From NCBI GenBank assembly GCA_907164885.2, contig OU015496.1:103362325-103426324 (forward strand): a stretch of DNA of 64,000 nt, read 5' to 3'. Position 1 is the stretch's first letter; each line of letters begins with the position of its first letter. Shown in pieces: positions 13,036 through 23,600 of the stretch. Below the pieces are notes generated by a model. It was not told where the DNA came from and did no database searches. It saw only the letters and a program-made list of their open reading frames with translations. Position numbers and translations under genes: made by a program. The DNA comes from Dolomedes plantarius (lineage: Eukaryota; Arthropoda; Arachnida; Araneae; Dolomedidae).

Positions 13036-13072
13036 ATCAACACCCCCTATATCGGATATAGGGGGTGTTGAT
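13036..13072. repeat. Perfect 18-bp inverted repeat with 1-base spacer
   Basis: Left arm ATCAACACCCCCTATATC at 13036-13053, spacer G at 13054, and the exact complement at 13055-13072. It lies just inside the right arm of the inverted-repeat element and could form a near-loopless cruciform. Confidence 0.95.
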
Positions 13073-13705
13073 TGGGTACGCATGTACACGGTGACGTAGT
13101 TGGCCTTGAATCGTCTGTGAAGGAATCGAATGGAAGGAAAGAGGGCTTTTAAACCAAACGGAGCAGTTATAAAATCATTTGGTGAGGCTTGCCGAGAATA
13201 AATAACATGAAAAGACGTACAAGACGGAATTATATTTGCACAGAATTTAAATACAATGTGATTTTGAAAATCCTACATTGTATTGGAAGAAGGAATTAAA
13301 TGACAGCCTTTAATGATAAGTTTTGGAGTGTAAAAAGTGGGTTTTTGCGGAGCCAGCCGAAATACTCCAATTTTCAAATAGCGCTTGAGCCCAAACGGTC
13401 CGTCGGAGAAAAAATCCTAAATAGTGAAATTTGTAGGAAATTTTATGTACTTTAATTTCAATAAATGGAGTTATATATGAAAAGTTGATAGTTTCCGAGT
13501 TATAAGCAAAAAACCGCCAAAAAATGAAAATTTTTACCTTTTTTTGCATTTTCTTCAATGTTGCGTTACGAAATTTTGTTAACAAACCTCAGATTCGTAT
13601 TCAGCACCCCCAAAAACATATAAAATGAAAGAAATCAAAACTACCCCAAAATTTCCCCCGAGGGCCCCTTTTGAGCACAAATTGACTGGACTATTGTACA
13701 ACGCC

Positions 13706-14384
13706 TCTCTCGCGTGCCCTGAAGTGTCGGAACCGTAAATTTGTGCCTGACAGTTTCGGCTGGGTGGTCCCTACCAATTTATATAGCCGTCTAGAGATAA
13801 CGCATATTCACATCCCGCTTATTACACCTATAACCAAATACATTCTATTCATTCTCATTAATTCACTAACAATATTGTTTTCAAATATTGATTTATGATA
13901 ATAGGTGTCATGGTCTCAAAATATAATCAGACCTTTTAACGTGTGAAACTTATCATAACGTTTTGTCCCTTATTTAGACAAATTTTATAAACTAATAAAT
14001 TTATGTTGCAAACATTATAACTACAAGGGTAAAGTTCTACCTTTTTTGAGAAAAATGGAAAATTTTGAATATACGCACATTTACAATTAGAGGTTTGAAC
14101 ATGGAAGTCTTTAACCTATACCAAGCGACCTAGCAATGTTTATTTTTTTAAGTTAAGATAAGAATTCAAAGATAAAAGGAAAAAGTATTAGAAAGTTAAA
14201 GGAATAAAAAACATAATTGATAAAAGTAAAAATCTGTATATTATAGGCTAAGGAATAATTTTTTTTTTATTTATAAGTACTGTGACAAAAATCTTATTTG
14301 TGTATTTATATATTAAAGTATACGTGATATGAATAACTGTGACTGATTTTTTTCAGAGATCACTTCTTATTCGCAAGACTTCTA
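13706..14384. other. No gene seen
   Basis: AT-rich flank. Sequence near 13811-13830 resembles in reverse the GATAAGCAGGGATGTGAA at about 9675-9692, a weak hint that the inverted-repeat element may extend further out on both sides. Confidence 0.3.
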
Positions 14385-14730
14385 GAATATTGACGTTAAC
14401 ATCACAATCATAAAATATACTTTTTGAAATAGCATTGTTATTAATTTTTTTTTAAATAGAAATGCATAATTTGGCTTCCCTATATTTCTGATTGGAAAGC
14501 CATGAAAGGGTTAAATGAAATTTTGATTAGTCTTCTACAAACTTCAACAAACTTCTACAAGACTTTAAGAATATTGACGTTAACATCACAATCTTCAAAT
14601 ATACTTTTTAAAATAGCATTGCTAATATTTTTTTAAATAGAAAAGCATAATTTGACTTCCCTATATTTCAGATAAGGAAATCCATGAAAGGGTTAATTGA
14701 ACTTTGTACTAGTCTTCTACAAAGCAAATT
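14385..14730. repeat. Two-copy tandem duplication, 184-bp period
   Basis: GAATATTGACGTTAACATCAC occurs at 14385 and 14569, and the similarity continues through GAAAGGGTTAA to TAGTCTTCTACAAA in both copies. The copies differ by scattered substitutions and small indels. Confidence 0.85.
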
Positions 14731-15594
14731 GAGTGGGCTGCACGTAATTTTAATCTTAGATATTTCTACAGTCAGTCTAAAAGTAATATTATGTCTCCTA
14801 ATTTTTCCTCAAATTTAAAGCTTTAAGAAACGTTGTTGGCAAGATTTTTCTTTTCAGTACTCAGTGGCGCGTAAAAATCTTATATTTCATAATCAATACA
14901 AATCATATGCTGCATTATCTTTTACTTAGGCTCGCAATATATCCGAAAACAGGCACACAAAAAAAAGAAAAAAAAGAACTTGAGAAAAGATAGGTGGCAT
15001 TTTCGAAATCTCCGCAGTTGCTTTTCCGATAAATCGATACATCACATGTCTTTCATCGGTAATAATCACTTCTGTATTACTACTTTATGGGAACTGAAAT
15101 CAATTTTTTTCAATTTTTCTCCCAAAGAAGAAGAGTTAAATTTTATTCTTTGGCGGCTGATTGATAGACATTTTGATTAGATATATTGAGACTTATTACA
15201 AAATGTCTTCTTTCTGCATCATCCAGCTATTTTCTTTGTTCTATGTATTCTTTTGCGAAATAAATGCATTGAAGTGGAATAAAAGTTTCGATAGATTGTA
15301 TAGACTTAAATAAATCAATAAAGTAGCATTTTATGTTGGAAAGCCTTTCTACAACAGGAAGTTTTTGCTGTGATACAGAAACTAGATAAAACTGAAAATT
15401 ACCTAAAAGAATTCACTAGTGTATATAAACACTTTTTGTTTTTAATAAAAATTTAATTTAATACTTCTATATAAAACAATGCTTATTCAAGACGTTTCAT
15501 AAAATTCACCATTACCTAAGCATTTTTTATATTAAGTGTAAAATATATTAGAAAATTTGTGAATTATTTTGTTTAGTCTTGAGTGTTGATTTTG
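14731..15594. other. No gene seen
   Basis: AT-rich. The short open frame at 14980-15180 matches nothing I recognise. Confidence 0.4.
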
Positions 15595-15760
15595 TCTTTG
15601 TTTTTGTTGTTGTTTCTAATGCAACATGCCTGGAAGTTCCAAGCCAGGTCCATATACGCTGAGGGGTGCGGCTCCGGTTTATATAGCACATCATGCGTCG
15701 GAGTAGGGTGACATCTGGCGGATCGTACCATCTTCCACCCTTTCTGACATCATAGATGGA
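15595..15760 (-). mobile_element. SINE copy, head-truncated
   Basis: Minus-strand copy of the same SINE as at 23179-23430 and 56022-59473. It has the shared tail CATTAGAAA followed by AAC repeats, and the shared body with GGTCCATATA, GGTTTATATAGCAC and ACATCATAGATGGA when read on the plus strand. The tRNA-like head is missing. Confidence 0.75.
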
Positions 15761-16794
15761 CTCAGTCTTTAAATTAAATAAATGTCATAAGATTTTCTCA
15801 GAAAAAGTAAAATAGCTAGATCTATATTTTGTATCCATCTACTCGTTACAATTCAAGTTTTTACTTAAATTTACCTTATCACATAAAGGTTTTATAAGAT
15901 AAATTAAATTGTTACGAAAATCACTTTAAACTATACTCAGTCTCATTTATCGTAATTTATGACTTTATGTGTAGCCTTGCTTATACATTATTGGAATTTT
16001 ACTCTTCGACAATTTCCAGACAGATTTAAAAGAGTTCATTCAATTTCATATTCCAATCTCATAGAAATTTATGCACATTTAGATGTGTTTAGAAATTATG
16101 TTGAAGTTAACTACCACAAAAGGCTTTATTTTAACAAACATCGTCAGAAAAGTGGTATAAATATCTATAATAAGCATGAATAGTAATTTCATTACAGATG
16201 GAGTTACGTTTTATAAGTTTTCAACGATGTCTGGGAGTATAATAGAATAATTATTTGACCTATCTGGAATAACATAATCAAATGTTATGCTAATGAATTT
16301 GTTTCCAATTAAATTAAACAATCCTATTTAGGTTTCTGTGATAATAATTATATGAACAAGCGAATTTTCTCTTTAATCAAATAATTCATCACACGTGTGT
16401 TAGTTTATTGTAAGCCTCTTTTCGCCCATGAATATACTGGAAATATATGGATATGCATTTAATAATTAAATTTATGCGTGGCTACTTTATGCAAAAGTAA
16501 TGACTAATCTAATTCAGCAACAAAGTATAATACTAAATTGCAATGACATTCACAAGTGTTCCTATTAAAAAATAATGTTGCGATTTAACATTATTTTGCA
16601 ATGTGAACACTTAATATTAATTCGATTTAACATTGTTTCATAAAATTTCCTCTGTCTCTCTCTGAAATATTATATTATTGACGAAGTTACTACATTAAAT
16701 GAACGTGGAATTTTAATACATTTTTAAACGGGGAGTAAGAATTTAGCTGAACAAAAAAAAAAACCGTTTATGACTTTGAAATTACATTAAAATG
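15761..16794. other. No gene seen
   Basis: AT-rich sequence up to the satellite array. Confidence 0.45.
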
Positions 16795-18500
16795 ACATTG
16801 GTGCAAAGTTCCTTAAAAGAGATAGAAATTGAAGTTTGCTTTTCTATTAGATATACTGAAATTTATCATAAGTGAGGAAATAAAACTTTCGACGCAGAAT
16901 ACGAATCTGGAAACCTAGATGATATCAAAATCATAAAATATCTGAAATGAGGCAAACTATAGCTATATAAAAATTACTGCATTGTAAGACTGAGATATGT
17001 AAAAAGAAATGGAAATTAGCTTTTTTTTAAATAGACTCAAATTTATAATCGACTCGGTAAATAAAACTTTCAACGTACAAGAACACGCATCTGGAAAGAG
17101 TAGTATATTTTGGAAATCATAAAATTACTGAAATGTGACAAACTATAGCTATATAAAAGTTACTGAATTGTAAGACTGAGATCTGTAAAAAGAAATGGAA
17201 ATTTGTTTTTTCTTCGATATACTGAAATTTATAATCGAGTGGGGAAATAAAACTTTCAACGTAGAAGAATACGCATTTGGAAAAGCTAAATTATATCAAA
17301 ATCATAAAATTACTGAAATGAGACAACCTATAGCTATATAAAAGTTACTGAATTGTAAGACTGAGATCTGTAAAAAGAAATGGAAATCTGATTTTTTCTT
17401 ACATATACTGAAATTTATGATCGAGTGGGGAAATAAAACTTTCAAAGTAGAAGAATACGCATTTGGTAAAGCTAGATGATATCAAAGTCATAAAATTACT
17501 GAAATGAGACAAACTATAGCTATATAAAAGTTACTGAATTGTAAGACTGAGATCTGTAAAAAGAAATGGAAATTTGTTTTTTCTTCGATATACTGAAATT
17601 TATCATCGAGTGGGGAAATAAAACTTTCAACGTAGAAGAATACGCATTTGGAAAAGCTAAATTATATCAAAATCATAAAATTACTGAAATGAGACAACCT
17701 ATAGCTATATAAAAGTTACTGAATTGTAAGACTGAGATCTGTAAAAAGAAATGGAAATCTGATTTTTTCTTACATATACTGAAATTTATGATCGAGTGGG
17801 GAAATAAAACTTTCAAAGTAGAAGAATACGCATTTGGTAAAGCTAGATGATATCAAAGTCATAAAATTACTGAAATGAGACAAACTATAGCTATATAAAA
17901 GTTACTGAATTCTAAGACTGAGATCTGTAAAAAGAAATGGATATCTGTTTTTTCTTAGATATACTAATATTTATCACCAAATGAGGAACTAAAACTTTCG
18001 ACTTTAGAATACGCATTTGGAAATGCTAGGAGATATCAAAATCATAAAATGACTGAAATGAGACAACCTATAGCTATATAAAAGTTACTGAATTGTAAGA
18101 CTGAGATATGTAAAAAGAAATGGAAATTGGCTTTTTCTTAGATAGACTGAAATTTATAATTGAGTCGGTAAATAGAACTTTCAACGTACAAGATTACCCA
18201 TCTGGAAAAGCTAGAGGATTTTAAAATAATAAAATTACCGAAATAAGAAAACTATAGCTATATAAATGTTACTTAATTGTAAGACTGAGATCTGTAAAAA
18301 GGAATGGGCATTTGTTTTTTTTTCTTAGATGTACTAATATTTATCACCAAGTGAGGAAATAAAACTGTCGACGGTAGAATACGCATTTGGAAAGACTAAG
18401 AGAAATCATAATCATAAAATTACTGAAATGAGACAACCTATAGCCATATAAAAGTTACTTAATTCTAAGATTGATACATATCTGTAAAAAGAAATCGAAA
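16795..18500. repeat. Satellite array, ~185-bp monomer, about nine copies
   Basis: The landmark ATTGTAAGACTGAGAT (or a close variant) recurs at 16981, 17167, 17352, 17538, 17723, 17909, 18092, 18276 and 18462, a spacing of 183-186 bases. Each unit also has GGAAATAAAACTTTC, ATCATAAAAT and CTATAGCTATATAAAA. The two dimers 17167-17537 and 17538-17908 are almost identical over 371 bases, while outer units are more diverged. This gives a dimeric higher-order unit in the centre with decayed edges, as expected from unequal exchange. Confidence 0.95.
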
Positions 18501-19218
18501 GCTATTTATATAATCAGAGAAATCACGAGCCAATTAAAATGTAAAATAATAGAAAAATAAAAACAATAATTTTAAATAGCGTAGCTAAGAAATAATAATA
18601 AATTTAATAATTATGAATTAAATAAATAAATAAAGTTATAAATTATTACTAAATGATAATGAAGGATGATAGGAGAATAATAATAAAAATCTATAATAAT
18701 ATGATAATAATATGTTAACTATGTTTTGTTCTTTGCTACTGAGGGGCACTTGTCCATGAAGACATTCGTACACAAGCCGCGAGAATCGTTGGTTCCTTTC
18801 AATGGAGGCGCCGTAGAGATGAACCAATACCACCCCCAGGTACTATCTAATTTTCGCTGAACATCCCCAGGGGCGATATGATAATAAGAAAATAACATAT
18901 TTTAATAAATTATAGTTCATTGTAATTATTTAATTCAAATTACATTTAAGTTATATTTAAATTATATTTAAATAATAAGTTATTATATTATTGCTATTGT
19001 TACTTATTTTAATAGTAATAATACAAAACAATAGAAGTAAAAATATAATTTAGATAATTGAACTTATCAATAGAATTTTAATTGCTCAAAAAATATCTAT
19101 CAATTAGATATTTGTGGAAGCTATTTTTAACCAGTATAGCACTAAAATGGATGTTGTAAGAGGATGATTAGTTATAAGAAATTGATAAATGAATTTTTTA
19201 GTAGGTGAATCGATATAA
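18501..19218. other. No gene seen
   Basis: Very AT-rich except for a short GC-richer patch at about 18735-18875 whose forward frame (EDIRTQAARIVGSFQWRRRR) looks coding-like but is too short to assign. Confidence 0.35.
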
Positions 19219-20299
19219 TCTTTATATATAAAAGGCAAAGTCTGTGTGTGTGTGACCGAGTTTTTGTCTGCTCGCGGCACGGCGCAAAGACGGCAGGTCG
19301 GACAGTCTTGAGATTCGACACGAAGATGCTCCCCGAGGTCACATTATGCACCTCGAAGCCCTTTTTTCGATTTTTTAATTAGATTTTCCGTAATTAAATA
19401 TTTAGTCGCGATTTGGAACTCCCGGACGAGTAAAAGCTCCGTAAATCCTAACGTATCCGTCCAAGAATTTTTTTTTTTTTTCAGACGAGCCTATACGGGA
19501 AAGATGACACGATACGGAAATCACAATTAAAATTGTCTGTCTTAATTTATCGATTAATTGTGATTGTTTTTCGATCGACTGTACGCACCCGTTTTTTAGG
19601 GAAAAAACGCGATTTTGGCCGCGACCCTTTTTTCCAAATTGTCGAATCGATACGTAAATGTTGTTACATTTTTACGAAATTTTTATCTCAGAGACCCTTG
19701 ACATCACAGTTTCGAAAGCCAGAACCAAAATTAATTTACAAATTGTAGTTATTTTTTAATAATTTATTTTATGATTCGGAAACTCTAGCGAGAAATCTCA
19801 TTTTGGAGATTTCGTTCTTCATTTCCGGACGAAGGTAAAGCGGGGGAAAACAGGCTTGTCTTTTTCGACGTCAAGCACGTGATGTGTTGGGGCGTTTGTT
19901 TTCTATGAGGGATTGGATGGTTAAAGGAAATCGATTACTATTGCAGTGATAATCGATTAAAAAATCGCATTTAGTAATGCCGAATTTTTTTGGCCAACAC
20001 TTAGTTAATATCATATAATTTGTGGTGTGTTTGTGGAAAAAATCTATGAAGATTTCAAAGAATTTCAGCACAATAAACATCTTAATACGCTTTTCGTCTC
20101 GCTGACTGTTGTGGAAAGTTTTAAGTAATCCTATGTCAAAAATTTTGCCAAAATGTGCCAGAAAGGATTAAATTTATATGGGTAAAATAATGTATCGTGG
20201 TGAGGAAAAGGATGACAGCGACGCCCATTAACAAAGGTTAAGGCTACTAAAAAATTGGTAATTACATTACCCGAGCAACGCCGGGACGGGTACAGCTAG
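19219..20299 (+). mobile_element. Non-autonomous Helitron, family 1
   Basis: Begins with TC (TCTTTATATATAAAAGG) after a host A. It ends with a GC-rich potential hairpin (CCCGAGCAACGCCGGG) about ten bases before the terminal CTAG at 20296-20299, followed by T. These are the hallmark Helitron ends: 5' TC, a 3' hairpin plus CTRR, and insertion between A and T with no duplication. It is 1081 bp with no Rep/helicase ORF, so it is non-autonomous. A near-identical copy ends at 37701. Confidence 0.85.
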
Positions 20300-20907
20300 T
20301 CTATATATATAAAACACATGCGTAACTGACTGACTGACTGACTGATTGACTGACTGACTGATTGATTGACTGACTGACTGACTGAATGATATACAACGCA
20401 CAGACCAAACCTCTGGACCTAAAGGTCTGAAATTTTGCATGGCGATTCTTCTTCTAGTGTAGAGGTGCACTAAGAAATATTTTTCGAATCTTTACCTCTA
20501 TTTTCGGATTTGTGGTGAATTTTTAAAGATTAATTTTTAGAATTTAATTTATTAAATGCTTATCACGTGGTTTCATTTCTTTTTGTGATACTTTAAACTA
20601 ATTTTGCGTCACGTGCATAACAACGAAACTGACAAAAAATATTTTTTTTCTTGCTAATGCAGAAGACGATTGAACATTATCCAAAAACATATTAAAATAC
20701 AGTGAAAGATATGTTCCTCAAACTGTACTATATTCTTTAGTATGTGCTATTAGATTTAATTTGATTTTCTTCATTATTTTTACAATAAAAATATCCGTTA
20801 TGATTTTTATAAATATATTTATTTATTTATTTTGACATTAATTGCATACATTGATAGTTGTATTTAATTTGAATGTATTTCGTAGCGAAGTACGGGTATT
20901 CAGCTAG
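20300..20907 (+). mobile_element. Non-autonomous Helitron, family 2, abutting family 1
   Basis: Starts TCTATATATATAAAACAC directly after the CTAG of the first Helitron and ends TATTCAGCTAG at 20907, followed by T. A short hairpin (TTCGTAGCGAA) lies before the end. It is 608 bp with no coding capacity and includes a tetranucleotide run of CTGA units at about 20326-20385. A minus-strand copy of this family lies at 32822-35044. Confidence 0.82.
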
Positions 20908-22660
20908 TATCAAAGTTGCCTTTCCATTATTTCTGTCAGTAGTAAAACTCATTTAGTCGACACACGTGTTTTCTCTGTAAATACATTTTAAATCAGTTTC
21001 TCACTTCTGTCCTTTTTTTTAAGCATTAATGCATCAAATATGTTCTATGCTGCACCTATAGATCTCATGTTATAATCCGTTTGCCGGTTTGACCCCATTC
21101 ATGGCAGACGGTAGTTAGAGTGGCGATCCACAAAAAGAGACGAAGTGGTAGACATCTGGGAGTCAAATGATGAACATGCATGAGGCAAACTATAAAAAAA
21201 ACTTACTTCTAATAATTTCAAACTATGTGACCCATGCTAAAATTTCTCAAGCGAATAAAATACGATTAATTGTATAGCGAGGTTGGTGGTTTCTAGTAAC
21301 ATGAAAGAACAGTAGATTCATTTGTAGCCATTGTTTCTTTGTCAAATAACAATGGTGCGCAAGGATAATACAAAACCGATTACAAAGCATCTTTGGACAC
21401 AATATTGGAGGTGAAGCATGACACAAAACAGGGGAACATGAGATATGTACATGTCAACACACATTTGTGGACAATATTAAAATTTAATTTTGACACAAAC
21501 TCGTGGGAAATATGATATTTACATTACAAAACCTCTTTGTACACCTTATTTGACAGTGCCGTATCAACTCATACAGGGCAAGAATTCTCGGGCCAAACGT
21601 CAATTTTTAACTTCGATTTTTACACAAACAATAGAATTTGTAATTCTAAATTAGCGATTCGTCAAAAGCGGAGAACTTAATTTTTAAAATGGTACCTCAT
21701 TTATCGATATTGGTTAAGTATCAAGGGAGAGAAAAGGATCGTCTAAAAAAATCACCTTCTCGAAATAATATATATGATAAATAAAAACATGTTGCTCACG
21801 ACCTGAGTCCTTGACGTAAATTGCTAACCTCTTGACCTTTGGTCGCAAAAGAGACTTAGACACAGTAATTCACTATGTAAGATTTCCCTCACATTGATGG
21901 TCTGCCAGTCGAGTTTCATAATGCAGATGCACTAGTTGTGCCATCACTCTTGTCAGAAATTAATAACAGCATTTACCAAGGGTGGATTACTTTTACGGTT
22001 CGGATGACTGAGTATAATCATTAAGACTTAAACACCCCCTTAATGCCAAACAAAATTGAATGCTGCTAAAAATCCTTTTAATTTATTACATGTTCATATT
22101 CCAAAGCGTATACATTTTTAGATATCCGAAACCCTCCATTCATTAATAACAGTACATCCACAGCAAGGAAAATAAGAAAATTAACCTCGGACTTCCTAAA
22201 TGCCTTAAACATATCGAACATCTATTTTTCTTCCCCGCGGTATCACCAATCAATGAGATTAACGACTGTGGTTAATTAACATTTTTCTTGATTAACTAGA
22301 AAGTAGATCCAAACAAGTAATCAATTTTAATTATATTCATTGTTTCGTCATAACAATTTATTTTAAGATGGAAATAATACGCGGAAGTCAGATTTTCTTT
22401 TAAAGCTGTATCAATAAATCCATATAGCAAGGAGAAAATGGACATCTTTCGTTTTGTTGTGCGACTGATAAGGATGTTATTGTGAAAAAAATTTTACTTT
22501 CGTTAAAATGGGAAGAACTTTCTTAAGACCAGTATTGAAAGTAATTACAGTGATACATTAACAATTATAATTATATACATTTAAATTTGTGTAGATTTTG
22601 AATATCCGATTTAATCTAAATAACAATTGTTTTTCCCAACAACACCCCCACACTTTATAT
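20908..22660. other. Unassigned region
   Basis: No gene recognised. Older LINE sequence may extend leftward from 22680, but no frame is convincing. Confidence 0.35.
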
Positions 22661-22679
22661 TTTGCAGAGACATGTAGTA

Positions 22680-23600
22680 CAACATAAATACACTTGTGTT
22701 GAAAGCAGAGTAATATTGATTGTTAATCGCTCTTATTTACCTGTAGGACTTCATACTCCCCATTTTGATGAAGTGGAGACTATCTTCGTAGCTCTACAAC
22801 AGCTTGCCCATCGCCTCCATGTAACTGCAATTTTATCCACACCTTTTTCAGCCTGCAAGCCTTATCAAACAATAGTAGCCACACTTGTTACCGTATTCAA
22901 GAGTGTATGTAGAACATTGATGGTTAAACCACCTGTTCTCCTTCGAGGTGTCCCCACACACTGTGGCTTGCTTGGAAATGAGAAAACGAACCATTTGGCC
23001 AAGATGTGTGCAGGGATTTTGCGGCAATCGAACAGGCCTTAACTTATAATTCCTCTAAGCTTTAAATATAACCGGCAAAAATGCTTTAACTGAAGTGTAT
23101 TGAATCCCCCTATAGAACAGTCCGGGGTTACTGACTTACCACGTTTTTTCTACGGTCTCTTGTTTAGTACTTCAGACAGGGCTCGATGTAGCCAAGTGAT
23201 ATCGAATCGGCCTTCGGTACTGAGAAAGCTCAGATCGAATGAGGAGGCTTGGATCAAGCAGATGTCGCCCCTGGGGGTGTTCGGTCAAAATTGAGGTGGC
23301 ACTTGGCTAAATCGCACTCCGACCCTTGTGGTGCCGTTATAAACCGGAGCCGCACCACTCAGCCCGCTTGCCTATTGGGACCTGGTCTGGAATGCTTCCG
23401 ACCAGAAGGCATTAGAAAAAACAACAATAACAGACTTCTCATTGGTATGGCTCACTCGACCGACTGCATATTGTGCCATTCAAATGAACCTACTAATTCC
23501 TGCTTTACATCTTACGTCGGGCCCTGCACTTTTAAATTTTTATTCCCGTGTTGTAAAATATTGGAGAGTCCGAGTTCTAATAGCCTAGTGGCCAAATGAG
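22680..23600 (+). pseudogene. LINE 3' fossil (RNase H region), split by a SINE
   Basis: The frame from about 22680 to 23040 shows the C-terminal part of a LINE-encoded RNase H, with VPTHCGLLGNEKTNHLAK matching the usual HCGxxGNEKAD/HLAK motif and then the usual QSNRP. Beyond small frameshifts the homology goes on to TDLPRF near 23130. It is then interrupted by the SINE at 23179-23430 and resumes with RLLIGMAHSTDCILCHSN, the Cys-containing LINE tail. Early RNase H acidic residues are not clear. It is a decayed fragment of a non-LTR retrotransposon of the R1/Jockey/I group. Confidence 0.65.
23179..23430 (+). mobile_element. tRNA-derived SINE, best full-length copy
   Basis: The head GGGCTCGATGTAGCCAAGTG contains an A-box-like element. 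AGATCGAATGAGG about 45 bases later resembles a B box (pol III internal promoter). The body shares CAGATGTCGCCC, GGTCAAAATTGAGGTGG and CTTGTGGTGC with the copy at 56.0-59.5 kb. The tail is CATTAGAAAAAACAACAATAAC. It sits inside a LINE fossil, and CAGAC on both sides may be a remnant of a target duplication. Confidence 0.8.

Larger units (their letters stand above)
10620..13705 (-). mobile_element. Inverted-repeat-bounded element with unnamed gene
   Basis: The left arm (about 10620-11020) and right arm (about 13295-13705) are inverted copies of each other with roughly 90% matching bases over about 400 bp; for example GTCCAGTCAAATTGTG on the left pairs with CACAAATTGACTGGAC on the right. Between them a minus-strand gene runs 12906 to 11243. 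This is the layout of a DNA transposon with long terminal inverted repeats, but I cannot define exact ends or a target-site duplication. It may instead be two opposed copies of a dispersed repeat beside a gene. No transposase signature is visible. Confidence 0.5.

Noticed and set aside
10726..13585. A ~90-codon open frame present in both inverted-repeat arms (10726-10995 plus, 13310-13585 minus)
   Set aside because: It looked conserved, but the differences between the copies are mostly amino-acid changing, as expected for drifting noncoding repeat DNA.
18636..18833. 65-codon minus frame and a coding-like plus reading at about 18757-18850
   Set aside because: Too short, no recognised domain, and stops on both sides.
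21860..22020. A 49-codon open stretch reading DFPHIDGLPVEFHNADALVV
   Set aside because: Bounded by stops with no splice sites or family I can recognise; kept out as chance.
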